A DNA stretch of 64,000 bases from Ovis canadensis (taxonomy: Eukaryota > Chordata > Mammalia > Artiodactyla > Bovidae). The notes under the pieces were generated by a model. The model ran no database searches. It worked only from the letters and a program-made list of their open reading frames with translations, and was not told the origin of the DNA. Positions 43,814-59,330 of this stretch are shown here, one piece after another. How positions within the stretch are numbered: the first letter of the stretch is position 1; the number at the start of each line of letters is the position of its first letter. The DNA lies in the NCBI RefSeq assembly GCF_042477335.2, contig NC_091246.1:251352501-251416500 (forward strand). The letters are read 5' to 3'. A program made the position numbers and the translations under genes.

Positions 43814-44127
43814 GAACGTGAAGGTCGCTGAGTGGTGTCCGACTCTTTGTGACCCCATGGGCTATACAGTCCATGGAATTCTCCAGGCCAGAATCCTGGA
43901 GTGAGTAGACTTTCCCTTCGCCAGGGGATCTTCCCAACCCAGGGATCAAACCCAGGTCTCCTGCATTGCAGTGGATTCTTTACCAGTTGAGCCACCAGGG
44001 AAGCCCAAGAATATGGGAGTGGGTAACCTATCCCTTCTCTAGATGATCTTCCTGACCCAGAAATCGAACTGGGCTCTCCTGCATTGCAGGCAGATTCTTT
44101 ACCAACTGAGCTATCAAGGAAGTCCAT
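43814..44127 (-). mobile_element. Bov-tA SINE dimer
   Basis: Two inverted monomers: 43814-44005 (GAAGGTCGCTGAGTGGTGTC ... GAGCCACCAGGGAAGCCC) and a shorter 44006-44127 ending GAGCTATCAAGGAAGTCC. This is the mirror image of the short-long dimers elsewhere. Confidence 0.93.
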
Positions 44128-47100
44128 GCAAGCTGGTGGTGGGGGACTAACCATGGGATTGTGAATTTCAATTCAACCCTTAGGCTCAGCCACTTGAATC
44201 TGCCCCAGACAGCATTCAGCCAGGATGGTCTTGAATAATTGCTCCTGGTGTTTTGAAATTCTTTGCGAGGTACTTGATACGGGTAGATGCTCACAGTCCA
44301 ACAAAGTGAGCATTGTTCACCCCGTTGTACCAATGAGAACTTCCTGGTGGGGTTACAGTTTACTGATGGCCACACATCATCACCAACCTGGTAGTGTTGG
44401 GCTCTCCTGGTATCAGGTGTGTTTTTTAGATTTAGAGTGAACTGGAAGTGGAGGCTATATCACCCCTTTTTGCAGCTTATGTGATTTGCTCAAAGCTATC
44501 AAAGTCTGAGCATAAAGCCCTTTCCCTTTAAATCGCATTGAACCTGACAGGCTAAGAAGGAAAACTGTCCAAGAGAGAAGTGAATGTTACGCACAGTGTT
44601 TTTGAAGCCTGTTAGCACCCTGAGAATCACCAGTCACCCCTGGTTTTACAGAGAGCAGTTTGAGGCTTATCCTGATGGAGGAGGAGCCAGAAGGCAGGTC
44701 CTCGAAATCCTAGTTCATTCAGAATTACGATGGAAAATTCAAACAGCAAGCATCATGACAAACTAGGGTGAACTCTGACACCGTTTGCAACCCTGGTCCT
44801 AGCCTGGATGTGGACAGATCTGATGTGGATGAGCACGAAGGGCCTTGGGGCTGCTCAGAGGAAGAGCTCTCAAGTTTTGGTATCCTTGGTGGGCATTTAT
44901 TCATCCCCCAAACATCAGCTAAATATGTATTCTGTGCCTGGGAATTCAGAAATGAATATGGCGCAGTTTCTGCCCTCAAAGCACTCAGCGTTGTCTTTTA
45001 AAGTGGCCTGATTGTTTGAAAATGAATAAGCCCTACAGATGGATGGGTGATGGCTGTTAGGGCATTTTTGGTTCACAGAATGTAGCTGGCAGGGCCTTTG
45101 AGATTGGCCTGGTTAGAGCAGATGCCCTGACAGTTCAAAATAAAGCCACCAAGGGTAGGGTATCTTTGCTGAAGGGGAGCCAAGCAGAGAACATCCATCC
45201 CACAGAGCTGAGAATGATCTATTAGAAACACCAGTCTGACCACGTGCCTTCTCTGCTTGAGGAGAAGCAGAGCCTGGAAGGTCCCCAGGCTCCCTGTCTC
45301 CTCCAGGCTTAAGCTCTGGGTCCTCTAAGGCACATGGAGGTGTGTGAGCCAGCCCCTGGCAGTCCCTCCAGGCCTTTCCCCGTCCGTCTGTCTCTCACCT
45401 GTGGCTCCAGCCACACCGAGCCTCTGAGCGTCATTAAGCGCGCTTGCTGTTCCTGCCTCCTGGCCTCTGCTATTGCTGAGTCTTGCCCCTGGCATTCTGG
45501 TCCTTTCTTCACCTTGCTGTATTAGGTGCTTGCTTTCTTCACCTCCTCACCCTTTAAAACTCAGCCTTAGGTTTTCCCTTCAGAAAACCTCCCCTGACCC
45601 TCCCCACTTAGGTGGAGTTAGGTGCCCTTCCTCTGAAGTCCATTATCCAGTCCCCTGTTCTTTCTCTGAGCCATCTTGCCCACGCTTGGGCAGGAACTGT
45701 GTCTTATTTCTGCTCCAGCACCATTTTTTTAGGCTGTCACTCTACACTAATTAGAGCTCACATTAGGGCTTACTCTTTGCTAAGGGCCTGCAAAGGAATG
45801 GACATGATTAATGTCACTTCATCTTCACTGTGAGCTATGTGTTTGTATTATTCTTACTTTAAACAAAAGGAAATCAAGGCTCAGAGAGGTCAAGTGTCTC
45901 ACTCAAGCACCCAGGAAAGACAGGATTTAAGCCCAGGCACTTTGACTCCAGAACCCCAGCTCTTAACTGCTGAATGTACATGGAATGAATGAGTAAACTG
46001 GTGAATGAGATGATGGATGTGGGCCCATAATCCTGGAAAGCTGCCTGTGGGAGTTGGTTTTTGGATCAGAGGTGAGGGTAATGGCCTGATTGTAAAGAAC
46101 AAGGGCAGGGGCCTCTCAGTGCCTGGAGCTGCAATGCATTACGTGAGAACACCATGTACGATGAGCTGCCCAGAGCTTCCGGGGCTCCACACAGGAGAAG
46201 TCGGGCCGGCATCACTGCCTGGTGGCAAATGGTCTGGGCTGGGAGCTGACTTCCTCTCGGGTTCTGTTGCTGTGTGATCTCGATGGAGTGGTGTAACCTC
46301 TCTGAGCTTCAGCTGTGTCTGTAAAAGGAGCAGGCTGGATTAGCTCTCCAAGGCTCCATCCAGTTCTGGTATTTGGCCTGTCTGGGACACAGCAAGTGGA
46401 TGAGCGAGGCTGCAGGGTGACAGTTTCAAAGCCCTTCTCAGGGCTGCTGTCTGAGGCCTGAGGGCCCTCTTCGGCAGAGCTGCCTGCCGCAGCCCCAGGA
46501 CCACGTTCCCGGAAAGCCGGGGAGATCAGCACATTTTCTCCCTAATTAGAGAGTGATAGCTGATCAATTTTGAATGAGATAAGTTTCCGTGTGCAGTGTC
46601 CTGAATTGCTCCCCAGAGTGCTCGTTAGTCATTTCGCTCGCAGCTGCTGCCTTATTGTTTTTCAGATGCCAGCCGAGGGACCTGGCATTTCCCTTCTGCA
46701 AGCGTGGGTCACATGGGGCCAAGCCAGGGACACTGGCACCGGTCCCAGGAGCTGCCCCGGCCTGGGGGAGGGCCCTCTGCTCTTGACATTTACCCTTTGC
46801 TCCCGCCGGAGCCGTGGCCTCACCTTCGGTGACTCAACTCCAGAGTCCTCTTGGATTGGGCTGTGACCCTGGAAGGCCTCAGCTGAAGTCTTATTAAGCA
46901 CCTAGCGCACCAGACACCTTGTATCTTGAACCTGAATGGTCTCCAGGCTGGAGACAGGGGTACACACCAATATAAATGTCCACATGGCCATAACGTCAGG
47001 CCTCCCACCCCCCGACGGCCTTCCCTAGTATATAAGATGTTTCATCAGATTGGGCTTCATTCGTGTTTGCGGTACGTTGGCGCATAATATGCATTTCTTC

Positions 47101-50100
47101 CTGCCCTTCGCTGCCCCAGGGCTTGTGATGGGATTCCTCTCTTGCTTTGATTTCTACCATGGCCCCCAGGTGGCGCTGTGCTCCTATGGTTGCGGCTGCC
47201 AGCGGCCTTGCAGGCGACGCTGAGGTGGCGCTTCCAAAGGCGGGTTCAAGTTTCTCTTTTCCTGGGGGCTGGAGAAGAGGCCTGAGGACAGAGCCTGAGA
47301 AGGACCTGGGGCTGCTGACACCAGACGCAGCTGGGCACAGGCTGGGAAGGGGAAGAGCAGGAATGTTCTCTCTAGTTCCTTTGTCTGCCCAACACACCGG
47401 GAAGCCGGGTGCAGATGTGAAAATACTGAGAATCCCAGAAAATTCAGGGGGGAAAAAACCCACATTTCCCTCCCTATAATTTCCCCAGCATTCACATCTT
47501 TAAATATACTAACCATGATTTCTTTCAACAAAAAAATAAGACGTGCATAAAGCATCACATGTTCTTAAAATACCCAGATGACTTCACACTGGTAAGGGAT
47601 GCTGAAAAAATTTGCATGGCATAGATTTTGATTTTTCTCCCCAGAAGCTTTTTCTCAGTGGAGAAATCCTGCTTCTCCCAGCCTGGCCTGCTCCCTTGCC
47701 ATCCTCTCCTCTGTCCTGTCTCTGCCTTCTGCCCCCTTGCCTAGGTATCAAGTTTCTCTGTCTCCTCCTCTGCAAAGAGATAGAACTGTCAGCGACTGCG
47801 CTTGACAGGCCCGCCTCTCGTCTACCCTGTTGCCTCTTGTCTTTGAGTGTGTGAACGAGTTTCTTCCTCTTCCCGTGGATCTGTCTTCCTCTCTGGGCTT
47901 TTTTAGTCTCTCTGCTTCTGTTGGATTCCATCTGCTTCTGTGAGTCTGTCTCTCTTCGCATCTTTCTCACCTGCACCAGGCACCTCCCCTCCCAGACCCG
48001 TCTCTCCTCTTCTGGATGCCCAGGGTCTGGCAGGGCAGGGTAGGGAGGGCCTTTGTGTCCAGGCCCTGGCTTCTCCAGCTGCTGCCCTTCCTCCTACCCA
48101 AGGAGTTCCTAGGAAGAGAAAGCCCTTCTCTCCACCCTCGCAGGCCCTGGAGGGCTCCAGGTGGTGGGACTTACTGCGTGGAGCTGACTGCTGGCCAGCT
48201 GTCCCGCTAGGTCTCCTCCTAGAGACCCAGTCAGCACCTCACCTGATCCTCAGTATCCCCTTGAGGCTTATCTGTTACCCCCACTGCACCACTGAGAGGA
48301 AATCTGGCTCAGACAGCAAAGTGACCGCTGGGAGGCCGTGCAGGTAAGAAGGGGTGGAGCTGGGGCTGAGCTGCTGATTTCCCCTCATTTCACTTGCTCA
48401 TCACCAGGTCCAGCGGACAGAGCTCTGAGCTGGTTGTTGGGAGGCCTGGGCTCTCGGCCCAGGCTCTGGTTCCAGCTGGGCAGCTCACCTTCCTCGTTTG
48501 GGGCCGACTCCTTCCCACTGTGCAGTGGACCAAGATCCCTGTCTGTCCTGCCGACCTTCCAGATTGTCATGGACACCAAACGACCTTGCATCTGCTGGAT
48601 GGGGACGTGCCCGAGTAACCGTGTGGGACCCGAGAGGCCAGAGCGGCCTGTGCCCTTGCTGGGAGTCTGGGCTCAGAGGCCACGGTCACACGGTTCTTCC
48701 CGGAGCTGACCCCCCACAGGGCTGACCTCCGTGTGCAAGAGGTTTGGACCATAACCTCTATCCCCTCGGTCGGTCTGTGGGTGGGACGAAGTGAGACTAG
48801 AAGAGGCTTGTCCTGGGTTGCCTGACTCCCAGGTGTCCACAGGGAGGCAGTATCACCCAACGTTTGAGAGGCTGGCCCGGACTCAGACCTGCCGCCTCTC
48901 CAGGACCGGGTGTACTGCTTTGGGCTCCTCACTCAACTTCTTGTGTGGTTACTGAGTGTGGATATGTGTTCCCGGGGTGTGGGAAGCTCTTCCCAGAGAT
49001 GGAGTTGTGGTCAGGGGCCTACCCTTTCTGAACACAGTGGGGTCAGCTCCTCCTTAGTCCCCGTTAGCGGTCATGGTTTACTCAGCTCATCCACTGATGA
49101 GGTCAGGGGTTCTTGAGTCAGACTTCAGGCCTCTCAGGAGCCTGGTTAGATATTCAGAGCCCAGGTGCTGAAGCCAGACCACGGATGCCAGCCTCCTGAA
49201 TCCCCACCGTCTGTCCGCTAGGCTACGGTCATCCCTGGGCTTGTCTGCAACGCTCAGGGTCACGCAGACACGGCCACAGCTCTCCTCCTGGCCTGGGCCT
49301 GAGCGAGGCAACTGTCCCCCAGGGTGACACGGAGCCCCAGCGCCTCCCGCCTGCTGGTTCTGGGCTGGTCTCTCAGAGGTCCGAGGACCCACCCCCCCTC
49401 CCCCCCGCCCCCCGCCCCCGGTCCCTCCCACCCTCTGCGTGAGGGTGTGCAGTGGCTGAGCAGGGAGAGTGCAGGCAGGGCACCAGTGATCCACCCCTCA
49501 CCCCACACCCACCATCTCCTGGTGAATCTGGGCTCTTTGGCTGCCCTCACCTGTCCTCACTGTTTCTGACATTCTGAAGAGCCCGTGGGACTCTCACTTT
49601 GCCGGGTCGTTGGTATAATAAAATCTTTTTAAAAGTTGCCCTCTGATCTTTTTATTCTAAAGGAACACAGCAGACCTTGTCGTTGCAAAGAACCCTCTTA
49701 TTTTGTGACTGATTGTGTGTGTGGCCGGAGGTCCCCTCCAGATACCGTTCTGAGCTGCGGTGATGTGCAGGGGTGTGAGACCCGGGGCAGGAGTCCAGTC
49801 CCCACCAAGGGCCCCCACTCCCCCGCCTGTGATGGAGGTGGTGGGACCAGACGAACTCTAGAGGCAGTTTCGTGCAGAGCTTTCTAGAACTCTGGGCACT
49901 CTTTGGAGACCCTCTGGGGAGGATGAAGGGCCTAAAAGGTGGGGTCCTGAGCCCCTAGCTCCCCAGCAGCTTGCCCTTTATCTACTTTGTATTTACTGAG
50001 GTTTCCTGTAAGATTTTATCTGAAGAAAGGGTCTTGGTGATTAAATAAGGCAAAGCGAAGAAGCCACTCCTCTGAGTTTTTGCAGGGAAGAACTGTGGCT

Positions 50101-50194
50101 GTCACGAAAGTCCTCTGCAGATATTTGCTGAATGAAGGAAAGGTGAGTCAACTCTTCCTGGGTTGTTGCTTGAGTCTAGGTCTGAGCCACCCCC
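44128..50194. other. 6-kb intergenic block free of ruminant SINEs and BovB
   Basis: Only ancient repeats are recognisable: an L2 3' end at about 45540-45745 (CCTTCAGAAAACCTCCCCTG, GGGCAGGAACTGTGTCTTAT) and MIRs at about 45760-45975 and 46255-46400. A C-rich run at 49388-49429 could form a quadruplex on the - strand. AATAAA at 49617-49622 has no transcript evidence. No conserved coding frame was seen. Confidence 0.55.
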
Positions 50195-50487
50195 AGTAGG
50201 CTGCTGCTGCTGCTACGTCGCTTCAGTCGTGTCAGACTCTGAGAGACTCCATAGATGGCAGCCCACCAGGCTCCCCCGTCCCTGGGGTTCTCCAGGCAAG
50301 AGCACTGGAGTGGGTTGCCATTTCCTTCTCCAGTGCATGAAAGTGAAAAGTGAAAGTGAAGTCGCTCAGTCGTGTCCGACTCTTCCCGACCCCGTGGACT
50401 GTAGCCCACCAGGCTCCTCCGTCCACGGGATCCTCCAGGCAAGAGCACTGGAGTGGGTGCCATTGCCTTCTCCACACAGTAGGCTAC
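50195..50487 (-). mobile_element. Bov-tA2-type SINE dimer
   Basis: Inverted counterpart of the 26672 element. It starts in GGCTGCTGCTGCTACGTCGC (inverted AGC tail) and has two BovA monomers joined by GAAAGTGAAAAGTGAAAGTG. Confidence 0.95.
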
Positions 50488-52189
50488 CAGGCTTTTATTC
50501 ACCCTGTGCTTATGTTCGTGTGTGTGTTTGTACATATGCGCGGGGGGCGGGGGGGGGTGGGCGGCAGAGGCCCAGCCTTTCAAGGTGGGTGGGGAACTGG
50601 TGGCACCAGGTTCCAGTCACCAAGGTGAGAAGGCTGGAGGCAACGCGGGTGTTTATCCAGCCTTGGCTCAGAGGGGTGTCCCCTGCTGGGAGGACTCTTG
50701 GCATCTCTGGCGGTGACCCGCTGGCCGTTAGGGAGCACTGCATCCCAGCCTGATGGACCATCAAGGGTCTGAGCCAGCCCCGTCAGGCTCAGCATTCCCA
50801 GGGCTCCGCCCCACGGGAACCTGGGCTTGAGCTGCCAGGAGAGTCCCCACCCCAGGGCTGAGGCATCCTGTAGCCTCCCTCTTCTCTAAGTCTCCCCATT
50901 ACTCTCTGATGCTGCAGACCATGCCTTGGTTTCCCCATCTGGGCAGGAGAGAGGGGAAGGGAGCCAGGGAGCAAAGGCAGGCAGAGCGTGTATTTGACGC
51001 TGGGACCCATCTGGGGCTGGCTCTCTCCTTTTCTGTTCTGCGGACCCTAGTGCCAGGCTCAGGGCACGGCAAGGCCTTGCAAACATGCATCTTTAACCGT
51101 GGAGTATTCGTGCTGAAAAAGCTCACTGAGATGGTCCCTGTCCTGTGGTTCTCAGTTTGCAGAGCCCCAGGGTTTGGTGAAAGGGCTTTCAGGTGAGGTT
51201 TGAGGGGGAAGCTCCCACCTTGGCCTCAAGCAAGGTTTTATCTACGTTAGATTTGACAGACCTGGTTGATTTTGCAGCTGAAAAAAAAAAAAGATGTGAT
51301 TTTTCTCCAAGTTTCCCACTTTGTGATGCAGAGTTAGAGGCCTAGAGGAGAGAATCAGCTTCTTCAGTCACAAAGAGAGTCAACAGCTAATAATTATAAC
51401 TCCATTTACTGAGGACTTACTGTGTGCCAGGCACGTGATACATATATAATCTCCTTCCCTGGAACAAGCCACCAAGTAGAAACAATTTTACCCCCATTTG
51501 ACAGGTGAGGAAACTGAGGCACCATGAGGTGAGAGAACCACGGAGTTAGGAGATGACAAGCAGGAATTTGAACTTGGCTTGCCCTCATGGAGGCCGCTCC
51601 CTTCACCCTGGACTGCTGCCCTAGACGCAGGCTTCCTTGATGGGTTGTGTACAAAGGGGTCTCCACTCCTGCCTTACTTGGTCCGCTCCTCCATCTGCAC
51701 CTGGCATCTTTAACACAGCTCTAGACGTCTGGCTCAGAGCCAGCCGCTTGGCTTTGGCAGGTAAGACAGGGATGGATGGAGACCCAGGGTACACGTCTGG
51801 GGCTCCGGAATAAAGCAATGGCCCACGGAAGGCTGAACAAGTGGAGGACGGAGCGAGGCCTTTGAAATAGGGACAGCTGGGGGGCGGCGGCGTAGGGAGG
51901 GAGGAACACCATACTGACTCACACTTTCTCTTGAAGAGCGAGTGTGTGCTCTTGGAGGCATCACTTAACCTCCAGGAACCTTATCTGTCAAATGGGCCTG
52001 CGTGACATGGCCCCGCCACTTCTGAAGGCTAAAGGGAGGCTCTGTGAAGGGAACAGTCATGGAAACACCTTTCTGATTGCAAAGTGCCATGTGCCTGAGA
52101 GGGATGCGTGGCTCAGTAAGGGTGTGGCAACTGAGTCGGGAAGGTGTGATGCTGCCCCCTTTCACCTTATGTGGGACAAGGCGAAGCAA
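50488..52189. other. Intergenic with G-run and MIR
   Basis: G-rich run at 50542-50564. MIR at about 51385-51590 (CATTTACTGAGGACTTACTG, TTTGACAGGTGAGGAAACTG). An A12 run near 51281. No gene recognised. Confidence 0.5.
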
Positions 52190-52398
52190 ACATCGCGGTT
52201 CCCAGGCGGCTCGGTGGTAAAGAACCCACCTGCTGACCGATGCAGGAAATGTGAGTTCGATCTCTGGGTTGGGGAGATCTCCTGGAGAAGGAGACAGTAA
52301 CCCACTCTTGCCTGGGAAATGCCATGGACAGAGAAGCCTGGCAGTCTACGGTCCATGGGGCTGCAGAAAGTCACCAGTGAGCAACTAAACAACAGCAC
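52190..52398 (+). mobile_element. Bov-tA SINE, diverged
   Basis: Head GGTTCCCAGGCGGCTCGGTG, tRNA B-box-like GTGAGTTCGATCTCTGGGTT, tail GGTCCATGGGGCTGCAGAAA and GTGAGCAACTAAACAACAGC. Confidence 0.9.
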
Positions 52399-53849
52399 AA
52401 GGTAAACACACAGACAGATGGCTTCTCTCCTTGTTCTCGCCCGCTGTGCGTGCAGGGACTCACCAGCCCTCTCCGCCTTTCCGTGAATCTTCTGAATGGT
52501 GGGACTGTGGTGGCTGCTCAGCATGGACACCGCTTTGCTACTCGGCAATAAGGAAGGAGCCGGGGGCGTATGAGATGAGCAGGGTGGTCCCAGCCCCGTG
52601 TTCAGTGGCCAGTGTGGGCTGTCCCCTATGGGGACCTGAAGTCACAGCTGGGAAAAGTAGATTTTCTTGGCTCCATCACTATAGCCTGTGACCTTGGCAA
52701 GTCACTCATACTGTTTTTGCTAACAGTTAAACAGGGATGTACTGTCTCCTCTTTCTGTCTCAAAATGTGTTTGAGAAGCAAGGTCAATAACGGATGTGAG
52801 GATGCTTTTGGGGGGTAGGGGAGGAAGAGAAAGCCTGATACAAGACCAAGAGCTTCTTTTAACCATCATCCTACTTCTGATGCTTTTGTTTTCTCTTCCA
52901 GCGCTTGGCCTGGTGCGAACCTCAGAGCAGACGCTCAGGAAAGCCTTAATGAATGGAGACAGGCGGCTTGTGGAGCGAAGCAAAGGAGGCCAGAGGCCTG
53001 CGGCTTCTCCCACTGACAAGCTGGGAAACTTGGAGCAGGTTCCTGACCCTCTCTGGGCTTCCGTTTCCCAGACCGTAAACGAGGAGACTGGACTGGGTCC
53101 TCTCTGCGGATCCTTCCAGCTCTGGCGGCTCTGAAGTGGGAATGAATGAAGTGCTTCTGTTCCTTCTCGCTAAGCCATCTCCCAAGTGTTCGGTGCACAT
53201 TTGCGCCCGGCCTGGCGCTGGAAGCCTGATGTCACCTTATTTTCCTAACGGTCCTGTGAGGCACACAGGCAGCTAGTGAGCCACAGGCCCCATTTCACAG
53301 CTGAGATCATGGAAGCTCAGAGAGGGGATGTGACGTGCCCAAAGTAACCCCGCGAGCCAATGGCAGGACAGGGATTCAAGCTCAGGCCTGAGTCCAGAGG
53401 CCATGCCCACTGCATCTGCCTCCCGGGTTCTCAGCCCCCTTCCTCCCATCTCCCTGGGGCGTCTGGCCTGGGGAGGCCAGCCTCTCTTTTGACAGTTTGG
53501 GGAGGGGGCTGGACTGGCCCCTCTCAGGATGCCCCTTTACCCCTCTAGCACTGAAACCACGCAGAGTTCTAGATTTAAGGGGCAAGTGAAGCTGAGGCTG
53601 CCCTTTTGCTATTGGTGGGACTCCTCAAAGGGCAGCTGGTCGAGCCAGCTGACACTCATCGGGGGACCACGATGTGTTCCCCTGCCCTGCTCTCATCATG
53701 CTCCGTGCCCTTGGCACAGCCGCCCCTTTCGGTGGTCAAGCTGGCTCTGCTGCTAAAGGCGTCTCCGGGGGGAGGGCAGGTGTTGTTGACTCTGAGTGAG
53801 GATAACGAGCCCTCCTCACGCACCTTGCCCCCCTCGGAGTTACCATCTG
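52399..53849. other. Intergenic with MIR
   Basis: MIR (-) at about 53250-53400 (CCCCATTTCACAGCTGAGAT). The rest is unique DNA leading into the CAMK2N1 CpG island. No supported gene. Confidence 0.5.
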
Positions 53850-54646
53850 CTCGGCAGGCACGCCTCCCAGGCCTCTGGGGGCTGCCCCCGTGTCTCCTTC
53901 CCGGGATCCAGAGCCCGCTCCTCGGCCCCGAAGCCATCGTCTCTCCCCAGGGCTTGTGGCTGTTGCTGGAAGGGAGGTCCCCGAGGGCAGAGGGCTGGAG
54001 GCCCGCGACGTCCCTAGAGGAGGCAGCGGGCGCCAAGGGCCGGGCATCCCGGGCGAGCCGGCGTAATGAGGTGCTCCCCTCTCCTCGGGGAGGCGGGGCC
54101 GCCCCACCTCCGCCTCCACCCCGAGGCCCCGCTGCGGCCCCAGTCCAGAGCCCGGGCGGGGAGCCGGGCCTTCCAGGGCGAGTGTGAGGCCCAAGGGGCC
54201 GAGCCCCGAGAGTCTAAAGTGGTCGCGTGGTGATGGGGGCAAGGGGCTCCCCGGTTGGCGCCGGCAGGGGAGATGGGTCCACAGGTCGCCGGGTGCCCTC
54301 CGACTTCTGGTCCCGTCTCTGGCCTCCAGGGAGACCGGCATCCATCTGTCCTTCCCCGTGTGCGCGTCGTAGGTCCCCTGCACCCCGCTCCCGGAACCCC
54401 CCCCATTGCCCCCCTCCCCTGCCCCGGCGGGAGGCAGAGCCGGGGTGGGGGCTGGTCCCACGCGCAGCCGCCGCGCACCAGCTCGGGACCGGGTAAACAC
54501 CCGCAGGAGGGGGTGCGGGGGGAGCGGGCGGGGAGGAGGCTCCCGGAGGCCGCCGGGCCGGGGCGGGGCTCGCCGGGGGGCCCCCTCGGCGCGGGCAGGA
54601 CGCGGGTGCCGGGGGCGGGGGCAGGAAGCCAGCCGCGGCCCCGTGA

Positions 54647-57386
<2,740 letters not shown>

Positions 57387-58640
57387 CTCCCCCAAAGACA
57401 ATGAGTTAAGGGAGAGAATAAGAGTGAGACCGGCGGTTAACAGATATTGGCAAAAAGAGCATGAAAAGAGAAAGCACTTTGAAATTGATTGCTAGCTTGC
57501 TACCCGCGAGGAAATCAACAACCTGTATCCGTGTCAGGCCGGGAGACAGATGAGGCGAGAAGGAAAAGGCTCTGGGCTCCTTTGCAAAAATAAAAATGAA
57601 AAAAAAATTTTTAAAAATTAAAGAAATCACTATATACACACATGTAAAGAAATAAAAAGTCTCAGTTGCAGCTATTTGTCAAAGTTAATATCCATTTCTT
57701 TTTATATACAGTGAATATTGCGCAATTATAGATCTGGATTTTGAACCACTTAAATAATGAAGCAACACCGGGTGTTTTGAGGTGTTGGCATTCTTCAATG
57801 ATTTGGCTGTTCCCAATGTTTACATTATTTAATCTTACAAAAATGATTCTGTGCACTTGGATGTGAAATGCTGTTCGGTTATTTTTTTTTATGTTGTTAT
57901 CTTTGGATGTACAAAACAAATCAGAAAATATCTCTATAGATATTCCATCCTATTTTGGTCATCTTTTGAAGTTATCAAGAGTGTGTTTAAAACAAGAAGA
58001 GAACTTTTCTAAGGAATCATGCATAGAAGGAATCCTTGCTTTATTTTAAAATGAATTGTAAAGCTTGTGTTTCTTTGTTGCTACAAGCTATTTGCCCAAG
58101 TTAATGCAAACGAACACATTTTATATGTCAGGAAAAAAAAAACACACATAAAAAAAGCAGAGAAAAAAAATGCTTGAGCTTTTTCTAACCTCTCCCTGCA
58201 GTCTGTTGTGTGAGCAGCCTGTTTTTTTCTCTAATATTGTGTCAGTTTATTCTCTTTAATGGACTGTAAAAAAAAATGTAATCACGAGAGTGCCAAATAT
58301 CTTGAAATGCCAAAAGGCATTTTGGTTTCTTTTCTTTTCCCTGTGCTCTGAGTCCACGTAAAGGAATGCTTGGAGTGTCTTTTTCTGTTATTTATAGGGG
58401 TTCTCTTAAGGCACACCAGCTGCCTGTTTTGCATGGTATTTGCAAAAATGCCTCTTGCGTGAGGAAATCTTCTGCCCTTTTTTTGTTGTTGTTGTTGCAA
58501 CTTTGGACCTCCAGAGGTTTCTTCCTTACCCTACCCTGTTGTCCCCTCTTTTCTTAATTCGATATTCTGTATGTTGCACCTTGAACCAGCACACAGGGCT
58601 ATTTCTCCGATGTACAATAAAAGAGCTGTTCCTGTGTCTC
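57387..58640 (+). other. CAMK2N1: CAMK2N1 3' UTR
   Basis: About 1.25 kb, abruptly AT-rich after the GC-rich island, with no transposon inserted. A-rich runs occur at 57596-57625 and 58132-58170. AATAAA-type words near 57586 and 57650 could give shorter isoforms. The absence of insertions in a region dense with ruminant SINEs elsewhere agrees with constraint on the UTR. Confidence 0.82.
58616..58621 (+). terminator. CAMK2N1: CAMK2N1 distal poly(A) signal AATAAA
   Basis: AATAAA in GTACAATAAAAGAGCTG, followed by TGTGTCTCACTGCGCTCTTT as a possible U/GU-rich element. Cleavage is expected near 58636-58645. Confidence 0.82.
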
Positions 58641-58641
58641 A

Positions 58642-58909
58642 CTGCGCTCTTTTCTCAGCTTTGGCTGGGAGGGAAGGGGGGATTTGCTTTTTGTCTCTGC
58701 TGGCTGGAGAAGGGAGGAGGGGACAGTAGCTTTGGTTGGAGAGGCAAAAAGGCAGTGTGGAGGCCACTGTGGGTTGGGCTCAAATGATAGAAAAGACAAG
58801 TGGATTGGCAAGGCCGTCCCCTAAGGGCAAGTGCATCCAATTTGGATTTGCATTGGGCTCTCCCTGCTTCCCTGAGTTCCCTGGTGGGGTGTGTTGGTTG
58901 GCAGGGAGT
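58642..58909. other. Intergenic, nothing recognised
   Basis: Short unique segment just past the CAMK2N1 3' end. Confidence 0.4.
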
Positions 58910-59330
58910 CAGTCTTGTGAAAGGCAAAGTTTGGAGGCGGGCAGACTTGGATTCAAATCCCAGCTCCTTCACTTCCTAGCTCTAGGCATTCGAGCAAGTC
59001 TATTCATTTTTGGTGGTTCAGACAGTAAAGAATCTGCCTGCAATGCAGGAGATCCAGGCCGGGTTTAACCCCTGGGTCGGGAAGATCCCCTGGAGAATGG
59101 AATGGCAACCAGCTCCAGCGTTCCCTGGAAAATCCCATGGAGCCTGGCAGGCTACAGTCCATGGGGTCGCAAACAATCGGACACGACTGAGTGACTAACA
59201 CACACTTCACTTGTTGAAGCCTCAGTTTTCAAATCTGTTTAATGGGGGTAATACAGCTCCCACCTCAAAGGTTGATGGGAGGATGAACACAGCACCCAGC
59301 GCACAGTAGCACTCAGCATGAGATGCCCAG
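58910..59330 (+). repeat. MIR SINE split by a Bov-tA
   Basis: Left part GACTTGGATTCAAATCCCAG, CTTCACTTCCTAGCTCTAGG; right part after the younger SINE AAGCCTCAGTTTTCAAATCT, GGGGGTAATACAGCTCCCAC. Together they make a nearly complete MIR. Confidence 0.82.
59009..59203 (+). mobile_element. Bov-tA SINE inserted in MIR
   Basis: GGTGGTTCAGACAGTAAAGA head (5' end shortened) to GTCGGACACGACTGAGTGAC in the tail. Contains a shortened middle (TTCCCTGGAAAATCCCATGG). Confidence 0.93.

Noticed and set aside
49617-49622. AATAAA as the 3' end of an unrecognised gene
   Set aside because: No upstream coding exon or splice structure could be built; single hexamers are frequent by chance.
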